This document shows positions 16,880 to 26,648 of a stretch of 64,000 bases of DNA, piece after piece. The notes below the pieces were generated by a model. The model was not told the DNA's origin. It saw nothing but the letters and a program-made list of their open reading frames with translations, and searched no databases. The position numbers and the translations under genes were made by a program. This DNA comes from Desertimonas sp963786985 (GTDB taxonomy: Bacteria > Actinomycetota > Acidimicrobiia > Acidimicrobiales > Ilumatobacteraceae). Each line of letters begins with the position of its first letter. Within the stretch, counting starts at the first letter, position 1. The stretch is from assembly GCA_963786985.1 (NCBI GenBank), contig CAWBBL010000004.1, positions 1 through 64,000 on the forward strand, read 5' to 3'.

Positions 16880-17777
16880 GGACCTCGGCAGCCACCCGAC
16901 GCTGCGCTCTCGCCGCCAACGCTCTGGCCGCCGCCTCGGCGAACGTCATCGACGTGTGGCCCAACAGCTCGTCGAGGCGGTGGTCGCGCACGACGACCTC
17001 GTTCGTCAGGGAATCGACCAGGGTCCGGGCCGTGGTCAGGTCGACGTCCGTGATCAGCCGCAACCAATGCGACGACAACCGCGGCGACAGCAGCGGCACG
17101 GCCACGATGAGCCGACGACGGTCCATGATCCTGCTGGCGATCACCATCATGTCGAGGTACGTGAGGACCTCAGGCCCGCCGATGTCGTACACCTCACCGA
17201 TCGTGTCGGGTCGACCGAGGACCCCGACCAAGTCGATCAGGGCGTCGTCCACGGCGATCGGTTGGGTCTTCGTCTGGACCCAACGCGGCGTGACCATGAC
17301 TGGGAGGCGCTCGACGAGTTGGCGCAGGATCTCCCAGCTGATGCTCCCGTCGCCGATCACGATGCCCGCCCGCAAGGCCGTCGTCGGAGCCCCGTCACGC
17401 AGGATCGACTCCACCTCACGTCGGCTGCGCAGGTGCTCGGACAGGTCATCCCGATCGTCTCCGAGACCGCCGAGGTAGATCACCTGGCTCAGCCCGGTAG
17501 CGGCCGCGGCGGCAGCGAAACCGGTCGCACCTTCTCGATCCCTCACGGCGAATTCCTCGACAGCCAACGAGTGGACGAGGTAGTAGGCGACCTCCTGGCC
17601 ATCCAACGCCGAGCGCAGGCTCTCCGTATCGCCGATGTCGGCGTACACCGCTCGCCCAGCGCCGGCGTAGGCCCCGGGATCGCGTGTCAGCGCCGTCACA
17701 TCGTGACCCGCATCGATCAACGCCTTAGCGAGCAGCGACCCGATGAACCCCGTGGCCCCCGAAACAGCGACCCTCAT
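16866..17777 (-). CDS. NAD(P)-binding atypical SDR (NmrA/complex I 39 kDa-like)
   Basis: A 303-residue Rossmann protein. It opens MRVAVSGATGFIGSLLAKALI (GxxGxxG nucleotide-binding loop) and continues with LTRDPGAYAGAGRAVYADIGD, YYLVHSL, IYLGGLGD and YDIGGPEVLTYLDMM, typical of atypical short-chain dehydrogenases that sense or use NAD(P)H. ATG 17777 is chosen because homology starts exactly there; the longer open frame is not protein-like. The 269-base gap upstream is shared with the divergent DUF899 gene and presumably carries both promoters; I see no clear boxes in it. Confidence 0.85.
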   Translation of the reverse strand: MRVAVSGATGFIGSLLAKALIDAGHDVTALTRDPGAYAGAGRAVYADIGDTESLRSALDGQEVAYYLVHSLAVEEFAVRDREGATGFAAAAAATGLSQVIYLGGLGDDRDDLSEHLRSRREVESILRDGAPTTALRAGIVIGDGSISWEILRQLVERLPVMVTPRWVQTKTQPIAVDDALIDLVGVLGRPDTIGEVYDIGGPEVLTYLDMMVIASRIMDRRRLIVAVPLLSPRLSSHWLRLITDVDLTTARTLVDSLTNEVVVRDHRLDELLGHTSMTFAEAAARALAARAQRRVAAEVRARP

Positions 17778-18046
17778 CGTCCGCAGCCGCAGCTCGGATT
17801 CGGCGAACGTCGTCGGAACATGATGCGGCACGGTACCCCAACGGGAGGTTTGGTGGCATCTCTCGCAGAGGGGTGAATTCCGTCCAAGACCGTGCCCTTG
17901 TCCGCTCACTACTGTCGACTCTGAGCAGTGCACGAGTCGAGGCATCTGGGCGTGACCGCGAACATTGCGGCAGTCACCATCGCCGGCCGGCTCGATGTGA
18001 TCCGCGCCGGGCCGGCGACCTCTCGGAGAGTCAAGGAGAAGAGACG

Positions 18047-18778
18047 ATGACATCACACGCACGGGGAACCCCCGACGAGTGGCACGCCGCTCGCCTCGAG
18101 TTGTTGAACGCGGAGAAGGAGCTCACCCGTCGCAGCGACGAACTTGCCCGACGGCGGCGTGAACTGCCCTGGGTGCCGGTCGAGCAGGACTACCGGTTCA
18201 CCACCGAGAACGGAGACGCGTCACTGGGTGATCTGTTCGGTGGACGCTCGCAGCTGCTCGTCTATCACTTCATGTTCGATCCGGACTGGGACGAGGGTTG
18301 CCCGAGCTGCTCCGGGGTCGCCGACGGCTTCGCCGGCAGCATCCCCCACTTCGAGCACCACGACGTCGCCTTCGTCGTCGTGTCGCGTGCGCCGCTCGAC
18401 AAGCTCGTCGCCTACAAGCGGCGGATGGGATGGGGATTCCGCTGGGTCTCGTCGTTGGGCAGCGACTTCAACTACGACTTCCACGCGACGATCGATCCGG
18501 CGCAACGAACGGTCGAGTACAACTACAAGAACCAAGCACAGCTCGAGGCGGAGAACGCCGACTGGCGCGACTGGTCGGGCGAGCAACCCGGCATGAGCGC
18601 ATTCGCGCGTGACGGCGACCACGTGTTCCACACGTATTCGGCGTATGCCCGTGGCTTCGACGGGCTGTGGCCGATGTGGCAATGGCTGGACCGTGCGCCA
18701 CGCGGTCGCAACGAAGGCGACCTGTCATGGTTCCGTCGACACGACGAGTACTCCGCAACACCGGACAGATCGCCCTGA
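18047..18778 (+). CDS. DUF899 family (thioredoxin-like fold) protein
   Basis: A 243-residue protein of the DUF899 family, thioredoxin-fold proteins of uncertain function. Marks are RRRRELPWVPVEQDYRF, LFGGRSQLLVYHFMFDPDWDEGCPSCSGVAD (paired Cys at the thioredoxin position), VVVSRAPLDKLVAYKRRMGW and VFHTYSAYARG. The long upstream open frame is rejected: ATG 18047 has a clear AAGGAG ribosome site 8 bases before it. The CxxC suggests a redox role, but this is unproven. Confidence 0.9.
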   Translation: MTSHARGTPDEWHAARLELLNAEKELTRRSDELARRRRELPWVPVEQDYRFTTENGDASLGDLFGGRSQLLVYHFMFDPDWDEGCPSCSGVADGFAGSIPHFEHHDVAFVVVSRAPLDKLVAYKRRMGWGFRWVSSLGSDFNYDFHATIDPAQRTVEYNYKNQAQLEAENADWRDWSGEQPGMSAFARDGDHVFHTYSAYARGFDGLWPMWQWLDRAPRGRNEGDLSWFRRHDEYSATPDRSP

Positions 18779-18908
18779 CCCTCAGTCGCCGATGGACGTC
18801 CGCGTCGGCCCCCAATTCGGGCCACACGCTGTACCCTGCTCGATTCGAGCACGGCGCCGGGCTGCCTGAGTGGCCCCCGGCTCCGATCACAGAACGGCGG
18901 AGGTTCTG

Positions 18909-19301
18909 ATGACCGTGGAGCAGTCCACCGCGCCCCGAGGCGCGTCCCGAGAGACGCAGGCGCTGGCCGCCGAGATCTACGCGATGAGGCGGAGGTTCAA
19001 CGCTGCCGTCGAGCGACGCGATCAGGCCGCTCATCGTGTCGCCATCGCGGAGGCTCAAGGCAAGGCGCAGCGCTGGTTGAAGGCGGAGCACTCGCCGCAC
19101 TGGTACCGCCAGCAGCTCGCCCGTGAACAGCGCGAGTTGACCTCGGCGAAGAACGACCTCAAGCTCCTCGGCGACCAGCACGACGAGATGATGGAACGTC
19201 TCGACCAGGCGTACACGAGGGACGCGGTCGCGAGGATCAACTCGACAAGCGCTCCCGTCCACTCCCGGCGGACACCGCAGGCCGGTACGACCGCGTTGTG
19301 A
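18909..19301 (+). CDS. Hypothetical helical protein
   Basis: I do not recognise this 130-residue protein. It is highly charged and almost wholly helical, with a likely coiled coil from about residue 15 to 105 (ETQALAAEIYAMRRRFNAAVE, then YRQQLAREQRELTSAKNDLKLL). The tail is disordered (TSAPVHSRRTPQAG). ATG 18909 has a GGAGG site 6 bases upstream, so translation is plausible. It lies 130 bases after the DUF899 gene. Confidence 0.6.
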   Translation: MTVEQSTAPRGASRETQALAAEIYAMRRRFNAAVERRDQAAHRVAIAEAQGKAQRWLKAEHSPHWYRQQLAREQRELTSAKNDLKLLGDQHDEMMERLDQAYTRDAVARINSTSAPVHSRRTPQAGTTAL

Positions 19302-19378
19302 ACGCCGCCATCGATCCGCGAAGGCCAACGCCGCGATTTCGCGACCTCTCGACCTAGGACGTCAGAGTTGACGGGCGG

Positions 19379-19861
19379 TCAGTCGAGTTCGGCCTCGATG
19401 GCGGCGACCAGGGTGGGGTCGTGGGGTTCGACCGGCGGCGCGAAACGGGTGATCGAACCGTCTTTGCCGACGAGGAACTTCTCGAAGTTCCAGCGAATGT
19501 CACCGGAATGGCCGTCGGCGTCGGCGACCGCCGTGAGCTCCGTGTAGATCGGGTGCCGGTCGTCGCCATTGACCTCGACCTTCTCCATCATCGGGAACGT
19601 CACGCCATAGGACGTCGAACAGAACTCCTGGATCTCGGTGGCGGTCCCGGGTTCCTGGCCGCCGAACTGGTTGCACGGGAATCCGACGACGTTGAAGCCG
19701 CGATCGCCGTAGCGCTGCTGCAGCTCCTCGAGGCCGGTGTACTGCGGGGTCAGGCCACAGCGCGACGCCACGTTGACGATCAGCGTCGGCGATCCGGCGT
19801 ATTGAGCAAGGCTCGAAGGCTCGCCGGCGAGCGTGTTGACGGGGTACTCGAAGATCGACAT
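19379..19861 (-). CDS. Glutathione peroxidase family protein
   Basis: A 160-residue thiol peroxidase that reduces hydroperoxides; in Actinobacteria the electron donor is probably thioredoxin or mycothiol. It has VNVASRCGLTPQYTGLEELQ (peroxidatic Cys near residue 35), FPCNQFGGQEPG (Gln of the catalytic tetrad) and IRWNFEKFLV (Trp/Asn). Cys is used rather than selenocysteine. ATG 19861 begins at the conserved N-terminus. The divergent beta-lactamase-like gene starts 26 bases away. Confidence 0.92.
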   Translation of the reverse strand: MSIFEYPVNTLAGEPSSLAQYAGSPTLIVNVASRCGLTPQYTGLEELQQRYGDRGFNVVGFPCNQFGGQEPGTATEIQEFCSTSYGVTFPMMEKVEVNGDDRHPIYTELTAVADADGHSGDIRWNFEKFLVGKDGSITRFAPPVEPHDPTLVAAIEAELD

Positions 19862-19886
19862 GGCACCACAGGGTACGGTCACCGCG

Positions 19887-21029
19887 ATGGACATCAGCGG
19901 GTCGTGCGACGACCGGTTGGCCACTGTCCGCGATGCCTTCGCCGGCAACTTCGATGACGGTGACACCACCGACGTCGGCGCCGCGGTCGCCGTGACGATC
20001 GACGGCGAGCTCGTCGTCGATCTGTGGGCCGGCTCGATGGTCGGTGATGACGGAGCCGACCGACCGTGGGCGGCAGACACGATCATCAATGTCTGGTCGA
20101 CGACGAAGACGGTGTCGGCGCTGGCGTGCCTCGTGCTGGCCGACCACGGCGAGCTCGACCTGTACGCCCCGGTCTACAAGTTCTGGCCGGAGTTCCGAGC
20201 CAACAACAAAACGAGCGTCGAGGTTCGTCACGTGCTGAGCCACACGGCCGGGCTGCCGAGTTGGAGCGACCCGATGACGGTCGAAAAGCTCTACGACTGG
20301 GACCACGCGACGTCGTTGCTGGCGGCCCAGGAGCCGTGGTGGGAGCCGGGCACGGCGTCGGGCTACCACGCCATCACCCAGGGGTTCCTCGAAGGTGAAC
20401 TCGTGCGCCGGGTCACCGGCCAGACCATTGGCGACTTCGTGGCCACGGAGATTGCCGGGCCGCTGGGCGCCGACTTCCACATCGGCACCCGCACCGAGCA
20501 CGACAGTCGTGTCGCCCACGTGATTCCCCCCAGCCACCCCTTCACCCTGGACGGAATGGAAGCCGGATCGATCGCCGCGCGGGTCGTCCAATCGCTGCCG
20601 CTGGACGCCGCGGCGGCGAACACGATCCCGTGGCGACGGGCCGAGCTCCCCGCCTCTGGAGGTTTCGGCAATGCCCGCTCCGTCGCCATGATCCACGCCC
20701 CGATGGCCTGCGGCGGCGAGGCCAACGGAATCCGGTTGCTCTCACCGTCGGGAGTGGACCCCGTCTTCGACGAGCAGACCTACACCCAGGACCTCGTCCT
20801 GCCGTTGAAGTTGCGCCACGGCATCGGCTTCGGACTGCCCAGCCCGGACATGCCGATCAGCCCCAACCAGCGGGCCTGCTACTGGGGTGGATGGGGAGGA
20901 TCGCTCGCCGTCATCGATCTCGACGCCCGGATGACGTTCGCCTACGTGATGAACAAGATGGGCGAAACCACGTCCGGCGACCTCCGCGCCGCAACCATCC
21001 TCGCCGCCCTCTACGCCACCCTCGCCTGA
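19887..21029 (+). CDS. Beta-lactamase-fold serine hydrolase (EstB/class C-like esterase)
   Basis: A 380-residue serine hydrolase of the beta-lactamase/penicillin-binding-like superfamily. The SxxK motif is STTKTVSALA, the Tyr motif is SGYHAITQGFL, and GGWGGSLAVIDL stands at the KTG-equivalent region. No signal peptide, so a cytosolic esterase is more likely than a true beta-lactamase. Typical features include VLSHTAGLPSW and the actinobacterial-type WAGSM segment. ATG 19887 is preferred; an earlier in-frame ATG would overlap the divergent gene. Confidence 0.88.
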   Translation: MDISGSCDDRLATVRDAFAGNFDDGDTTDVGAAVAVTIDGELVVDLWAGSMVGDDGADRPWAADTIINVWSTTKTVSALACLVLADHGELDLYAPVYKFWPEFRANNKTSVEVRHVLSHTAGLPSWSDPMTVEKLYDWDHATSLLAAQEPWWEPGTASGYHAITQGFLEGELVRRVTGQTIGDFVATEIAGPLGADFHIGTRTEHDSRVAHVIPPSHPFTLDGMEAGSIAARVVQSLPLDAAAANTIPWRRAELPASGGFGNARSVAMIHAPMACGGEANGIRLLSPSGVDPVFDEQTYTQDLVLPLKLRHGIGFGLPSPDMPISPNQRACYWGGWGGSLAVIDLDARMTFAYVMNKMGETTSGDLRAATILAALYATLA

Positions 21030-21053
21030 TCGCCGCGCTCCAGCCGGGAGCCG

Positions 21054-22067
21054 TCAGGCGTGGGCTTCGGTCCAGGCGACGAGGTCGTCGGCGTTGCGCG
21101 TGTTGATGATCCGCTCGATCGGGACGTCGACCTTGGCGGCCCGGTCGCAGCCGTGCGGCTGCCACTCCAACTGACCGGTGGCGTGGGCATCGCTGTCGAT
21201 CGAGAACCAGCAACCGGCGGCGATCGCCCGCTCGAGCAGCTCGAACGGTGGGTCGAGGCGTTCCGGCCGGGAGTTGATCTCCACCGCCGTGCCCGACTCG
21301 ACACATGCGGCGAACACGGCGTCGGCGTCGAACACCGACGGCGGTCGCTTGTCGATCAGCCGGCCGGTGCAATGACCGAGGATGTCGACATGCGGTGACT
21401 GCACGGCGGCGATCATCCGCGGCGTCATCTCCTTGCGGTCCATGCGCAGCTTGGAGTGCACGCTGGCGACGACCACGTCGAGGTGGGCGAGGAGATCGTC
21501 GTCGAGGTCGAGCGAGCCGTCGAGGTTGATGTCGACCTCCATGCCGTGGAGGATGCGAAACGGCGCCAGCTCCTCGTTGAGCACGGCCACGACGCCGATC
21601 TGCTTGATCAGCCGCTCGCGGTCGAGACCGTGGGCGACGGTCAGGCGCGGCGAGTGGTCGGTGAGCACGATGTACTCGTGGCCGAGGGCGATCGCCGCCC
21701 GGGCCATCTCCTCGATCGACGCTCCCCCATCGCTCCACGTCGAGTGGGTGTGGCAGTCGCCACGCAGGGCGTCGCGGTAGCGCTGCCCCTCGGGGGTGAT
21801 CGGGACCACCGTCTCCGCCGCCAGCTTGGCCAGGTAGGCCGGTTCGCCGTCGCCGCCGTTCAATGCCTCGGTGACCAGGCGGGCCGTGGCGCTGCCGATG
21901 CCTGGCAAGTCGGTGAGCGTTCCCGCCGCGGCGCGCTGCTCGAGCTCGCCGTCGGGCAGCTCCCGGACGACCTCCCTCGCCCGGACGAACGCCTTGGCCT
22001 TGAACCCCGTCTGGTGGGCCCGGTCGAGATAGTGGATGGCGCGGTCGAGCGCTTCCAACGGCGTCAT
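21054..22067 (-). CDS. PHP domain protein with N-terminal helix-hairpin-helix (PolX C-terminal-like)
   Basis: A 337-residue protein. Residues 1-90 include a helix-hairpin-helix (LTDLPGIGSATARLV) like DNA polymerase X. The rest is a PHP metal phosphoesterase: DCHTHSTWSDGGASIEEMA, YIVLTDHSPRL, HGMEVDINLDG, VVASVHSKL, ILGHCTGRL and SIDSDAHATGQLEW carry the His/Asp ligands. The nucleotidyltransferase domain of PolX is missing. It may act as a nuclease or phosphatase in DNA metabolism. The start is ATG 22067. Confidence 0.88.
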   Translation of the reverse strand: MTPLEALDRAIHYLDRAHQTGFKAKAFVRAREVVRELPDGELEQRAAAGTLTDLPGIGSATARLVTEALNGGDGEPAYLAKLAAETVVPITPEGQRYRDALRGDCHTHSTWSDGGASIEEMARAAIALGHEYIVLTDHSPRLTVAHGLDRERLIKQIGVVAVLNEELAPFRILHGMEVDINLDGSLDLDDDLLAHLDVVVASVHSKLRMDRKEMTPRMIAAVQSPHVDILGHCTGRLIDKRPPSVFDADAVFAACVESGTAVEINSRPERLDPPFELLERAIAAGCWFSIDSDAHATGQLEWQPHGCDRAAKVDVPIERIINTRNADDLVAWTEAHA

Positions 22068-22190
22068 GCCATCACCGTAAACGGATGCGGCGTTGTTTGG
22101 TCGCTGTGATGACGTTGGCGTCCGGTTATCGACCAATGAACCGGAGGCCGCCCAGAACGGGGCCTCGGAACACGTAGCCTCGACCGCCTC

Positions 22191-23279
22191 ATGGAACGCT
22201 TCGGCCTCGTCGGCTTGCCCAACGCGGGTAAGAGCTCGCTGTACAACGCCCTCACCGGCGGCGGAGCGCTGGCGGCGCCGTACGCGTTCGCCACCAAGGA
22301 TCCCAACATCGGCGTCGCCAAGGTCCCCGACGAGCGCCTCGACCGACTCGCCGAGATGTCGAAGAGCCGCAACGTCGTGCATGCCGCCGTCCAGGTGGTC
22401 GACATCGGCGGCCTCGTCGAGGGCGCCAGCAAGGGTGAGGGCCTGGGCAACCGCTTCCTCGCCAACATCCGGGAGGTCGACGCCATCGTCATCGTCCTGC
22501 GGGCGTTCGTCGACGACGACGTCGCCGGCTCCCCCGACCCCATCGAGCACCTGCGCGTCGTCGAGCTGGAGCTGGCGCTCGCCGACCTGGAAACGGTCGA
22601 GAAGCGCCTCGCTCAGGTCGAGCGGCAGTCGAAGCTCGATCGGTCGCTCGGCGATGAGCTCGACGCCCTGCGCACGGCGAACGCCGCCCTCGGCGACGGC
22701 CGGCCGCTGTACCGGGCCGGCCTCACCGCCGAGCAGCGCACGCTGCTGGCCCCGCACTTCCTGCTCACCGCCCGTCGCGTGCTCGCTGTCGTCAACGTCG
22801 GCGAGGACGAGCTCGATGCGATCCCGGCGGCCGAGGCGAAGGTGGCCGCCGAGTTCAACGACGCCGGCGACAACGTGGAGGTGATCGGGATGTGCGTCCA
22901 GCTCGAGGCAGAGGCGGCAACGATCGTCGACCCCGCCGAGCGAGCCGAGATGCTCGAGGGATTCGGTCTCGGCGAAGGCGCCCTGTTCCGCATGGTGCGC
23001 AGCTCGTACCACCTGCTCGGCCTGCGCACGTTCCTGACGACGGGTGACAAGGAATCGCGGGCGTGGACGTTCTACGAGGGTTCCACGGCGCCGCAGTGCG
23101 CCGGACGGATCCACACCGACTTCCAGCGCGGCTTCATCCGCGCCGAGGTGATCCGTTGGGACGACCTGCTCGGCATCGGCAGCTGGACGAAGGCCAAAGA
23201 GCTCGGCAAGATCCGCGTCGAGGGCAAGGACTACGTCGTCGACGACGGCGACGTCATCGAGTTCCGCTTCAACGTCTGA
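22191..23279 (+). CDS. ychF: Redox-regulated ATPase YchF (Obg family)
   Basis: A 362-residue ribosome-associated P-loop ATPase. It has P-loop GLPNAGKSSLYN (residues 7-18), FATKDPNIG, VDIGGLVEGASKGEGLGN (switch II), NVGED in place of NKxD (the change that gives ATP specificity), a coiled-coil insertion and the C-terminal TGS domain (TFLTTGDKESRAWTF, GFIRAEVIRWDDL, DDGDVIEFRFNV). Length matches the family. It is followed by an unusual four-copy repeat array that may terminate its transcript. Confidence 0.96.
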   Translation: MERFGLVGLPNAGKSSLYNALTGGGALAAPYAFATKDPNIGVAKVPDERLDRLAEMSKSRNVVHAAVQVVDIGGLVEGASKGEGLGNRFLANIREVDAIVIVLRAFVDDDVAGSPDPIEHLRVVELELALADLETVEKRLAQVERQSKLDRSLGDELDALRTANAALGDGRPLYRAGLTAEQRTLLAPHFLLTARRVLAVVNVGEDELDAIPAAEAKVAAEFNDAGDNVEVIGMCVQLEAEAATIVDPAERAEMLEGFGLGEGALFRMVRSSYHLLGLRTFLTTGDKESRAWTFYEGSTAPQCAGRIHTDFQRGFIRAEVIRWDDLLGIGSWTKAKELGKIRVEGKDYVVDDGDVIEFRFNV

Positions 23280-23304
23280 CCGGCCGCCTCACAGAGTTCA
23301 CCCC

Positions 23305-23406
23305 CTTCTGGGGAAGATTCGTGTCAAACGAGCTTCTGGGGAAGATTCGTTTCAGACGCTGACACGAATCTTCCCCACAAGGGGCGATGACACAGATCTT
23401 CCCCAG
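23305..23406. repeat. Four-copy 18-base inverted/direct repeat array
   Basis: The unit TGGGGAAGATTCGTGTCA occurs forward at 23309-23326 and 23337-23354 (one mismatch) and inverted at 23360-23377 (exact) and 23388-23405 (two mismatches). Both same-direction pairs are spaced 28 bases, and the arms face each other across five bases. It fills the gap between ychF and the molybdoenzyme cluster. As RNA it would form a long hairpin. Confidence 0.9.
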
Positions 23407-23439
23407 ATGTAGGGGCGGACGGCGGGGTACGGTGCGGAC

Positions 23440-24470
23440 GTGGAGACGTCGGCGCTCGATCGGCGCGGAGTCGTCTGGGGAATGGTCGCCGTGGCCATCG
23501 TCGTCGCCCTGACCTTCGTCGGCAGCGACGGTCTGGCCTGGTTCGACGCCGCCCTCGTCGGCTACCTCTTCGGGTTGATCTTCGCCGTGTTCGGCGTCGT
23601 CTACCGCTACGCCGTGTGGGTCCGCCGGCCACCGACGGCGATGCTCAACCGGCGCGGCTGGGATGCCTTCCGCCAGCGCAAGTCCGCCAATCTGGCCGCC
23701 CTTCCCGGGCTCGTCGGCACCCAGCTGCTCGCCCAGGGATTCATCCGTCGCCGTTCGCGGGCCCGCTGGCTCGCCCACCAGCTCGTGTTCTGGGGGTGCA
23801 TCCTCGCCGCCCTCGTGACGTTCCCGTTGACCCTCGGTCTGCTGCACTTCGAGAGCGTCGGTCAGCAGGCCGACCGCTACCAGGTCTACGTGTCACGCGT
23901 CGGCACGTTGAAGTTCGACGCCGGCAGTCTCGTCGGCTGGACGATCTTTCACGCCCTCGACATCGCCGCCGTCCTCGTGCTCGCCGGAGTGTTCATCTTC
24001 CTGCGACGGCGGTTGCGCGATCCGGGGGCCCTGGCGACGGAGCGCAGCAACGACTTCCTGGCCCTCGCCGGGCTGTTCGCCGTATCGGTGACCGGCCTGT
24101 TCCTCACCGTGTCCAGCGCCTGGCTCGACGGGCAGTTCTACTCGGCGCTGAACACGATCCACGCCCTGACCGTGATCCTCGGCCTGATGTACTTGCCCTT
24201 CGGCAAGTTGTTCCACATCTTCCAGCGGCCGGGAAACCTCGGAGTCGCCTACTACAAACGGGCCAACGCCGAAGGCCCGGCGGCGCCGTGCCGACGCTGC
24301 GGCGAGCCTTCGCCAGCGCCCAGCAGATCAACGACCTGAAGGTCGTGCTGCCCGACGTCGGGTTCGACTACAGCCTGGTCGGCGGCGGCAACTACCAGGA
24401 CACCTGCCCGCGCTGCCGGCGGGCCCAGGTCACCCTCGCCCAGTCGGCGCGCGTCGGAGGGTTCGGCTGA
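23440..24470 (+). CDS. NarI-like membrane cytochrome b subunit with C-terminal zinc-ribbon-like tail, frameshifted
   Basis: A membrane protein of about 343 residues once one missing base near 24306 is restored (GEP then FASAQQIND). About five to six hydrophobic segments are seen. Two His residues in the last segment (NTIHALTVILGLMYLPFGKLFHIF) are 18 apart, the spacing of the NarI haem ligands; further His residues occur in RWLAHQLVFW and IFHALDIAAV. This suggests a di-haem quinol-linked subunit. The cytosolic tail has two CxxC pairs (PCRRCGEP, CPRCRRA). Start is GTG 23440. TGA 24468-24470 overlaps the next ATG by one base, so it is the first gene of the molybdoenzyme operon. Confidence 0.7.
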
Positions 24471-26648
24471 TGGCCCGCCCGCCGATCACCGAAGAAGCAC
24501 TCGTCGCCCGATTCGGACCGCACCTCAACGAAGCGCCACCGGGAGGCTGGAACGCGGGGATCGAAGTCGACCGGGTCGTCGAGACGCACTGCTGCTTCTG
24601 CGGGCAGCAGTGCGGCATCAAGCTGAAGGTCCACGACAACGCCGTGGTCGGATTCGAGCCGTGGTACGAGTTCCCGTTCAACAAGGGCATGTTGTGCCCG
24701 AAGGGTGTCAAGCGCTACCTCCAGGGCAGCCACCCCGACCGCTTGTTGCACCCAATGGAACGAGACCCGTCAGCCCCGGGGGGTTCCGCCGGGTCACGTG
24801 GGATCAGGCCCTCGACCGGGTCGTCGGGGAGATCCGCCGGATCCAGGCGGCGTACGGCAACGACGCCTTCGCCATGCTCTCCGGCGTCTCGCTGACCAAC
24901 GAGAAGAGCTATCTGATCGGCAAGTTCGCCCGCCTCGCCTTGCAGACCGCCAACCTCGACTACAACGGCCGTTACTGCATGGTGTCGGCCGGGGCCGGCA
25001 ACAAGAAGGCCCTCGGCATCGACCGCGGATCGAACCCGTGGAGCGACATCCCGCTGGCCGATGTCGTGTGGGTCGCTGGGTCGAACGTCGCCGAGACGTT
25101 TCCGATCACCACGAGCTACATCTGGCAGGCCGCGACCGTGGCGCCAAGCTGATCGTCCAAGACCCCCGGGTGGTGCCGTTGGCCCGCACTGCCGACGTGT
25201 TCCTCGGCGTGCGCCCGGGCACCGATTCGGCCTGTTCGGGGCCGTGCTCCACGAGCTGATCCGTCACGACTGGCTCGACCACACCTTCATCGACGCCCAC
25301 ACCACCGGATTCGACGAGGCAGCCGCAGCCGTCGCCGCCATGACACCGCGCTGGGCAGCCGATATCACGGGCGTCCACGCAACGCGGATCGAGGAGGTCG
25401 CCGAGCTGTGGGGCACGGCCGCCACCGGCATGCTGCTCCACGCCCGAGGCATCGAGCAGCACACCAAGGGCGTCGACAACGTGGTCTCGGCGATCAACCT
25501 CGGTCTGGCCACCGGCAAGTTCGGTAAGCCGGGGTGCGGTGTCTCCACGATCACCGGGCAGGGCAACGGCCAGGGCGGCCGCGAGCACGGCCACAAGTGC
25601 GACCAGCTCCCCGGCAACCGCGACATCTCCAATCCCGAGCACCGCGCCTACATCGCCTCGGTGTGGGGCTGCGACGAGGCGGACATCCCGGGCAAGGGGA
25701 TCCCCGCCCAGGAGATCATCGAGGCGATCCACGCCGGCGAGATCAAGGGACTGCTGTCGATTTGCTTCAACCCGGCGGTCTCGGCCCCCGACAGCAACTT
25801 CACCGCCGCGGCGTTCGACCGCCTCGAGTTCTACGCCGTGATCGACTTCTTCCTCTCGGAGTCAGCCCACCACGCCGACGTCGTCCTGCCGGGCTCGCTG
25901 CACGAGGAGGACGAGGGAACCTCGACGAGCGGGGAGGGGCGGATCATCAAGATCAACGCCGCCGTCGAACCGCCCGGTGAGGCGCCGACGCGACTGGGAG
26001 ATCCTCCTCGACCTCGCCCGCCGCCTGGGCCGGGGCCAGTACTTCCCGTACCACAACACCGAGGAGATCTTCGAGGAGCTGCGCATCGCCTCGACCGGCG
26101 GCACGGCCGACTACGCCGGCGCTACCTGGCAACGCATCGAGGACGAGATGGGCCTGTTCTGGCCGATCCCCGAGGTCGGTCACCCCGGAACGCCCCGGCT
26201 CTACGAGGATGGGCGCTTCTACCATCCCGACGGCAAGGCGCGGTTCTCCGCCGTACCGTTCAAGGAGTCCGCCGAAGTCGTCGACGACGAGTACACGATC
26301 TGGCTGACGACGGGTCGGGTCGTGAGCCAGTACCTGTCCGGTACCCAAACCCGACGGATCGCCGGGCTCGTCGAGCAGTACCCGGAGCCGCTGTGCGAGA
26401 TGCACCCGCGCCTCGCCGACCGACTCGGCGTCGCCGATCGTGATCTCGTCACGGTGACCTCGCGGCGCGGCGCGATCACGCTGCCGGCCAGCGTCGTCAC
26501 GACGATTCGTCCCGACACCGTGTTCATCCCCTACCACTGGCCAGGCACACAGGCGGCCAACCAGTTGACCAACCGGGCCGTCGACCCGGTGTCCAAGATG
26601 CCCGAGTTCAAGGTCGCCGCCGTGCGCGTCGAACGGACCACGCAATGA
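24470..26648 (+). CDS. Molybdopterin (bis-MGD) oxidoreductase catalytic subunit, NarB/NasA-like, frameshifted
   Basis: The gene encodes about 726 residues across four single-base shifts near 24775, 25138, 25235 (each a loss) and 25978 (a gain); the net change restores a whole frame. The N-terminal 4Fe-4S site is HCCFCGQQCG with a fourth Cys in GMLCPKG. The Mo-binding parts include YNGRYCMVSAGAG, GSNVAETFPI, TKGVDNVVSAINLGLATGKFGKPGCG, HHADVVLPGSLHEEDEGT and a C-terminal MopB domain (WLTTGRVVSQYLSGTQTRR, PYHWPG). It has no Tat signal, so it is cytoplasmic. The closest types are assimilatory nitrate reductases, but the substrate is inferred. The stop overlaps the next ATG (ATGA). Confidence 0.82.

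Noticed and set aside
19887..21029. Antibiotic-resistance beta-lactamase
   Set aside because: No signal peptide and the motifs fit esterase-type members of the fold.
21054..23114. 686-residue minus-strand open frame covering ychF
   Set aside because: Only the 3' part (to 22067) is a real PHP protein; the rest mirrors ychF.
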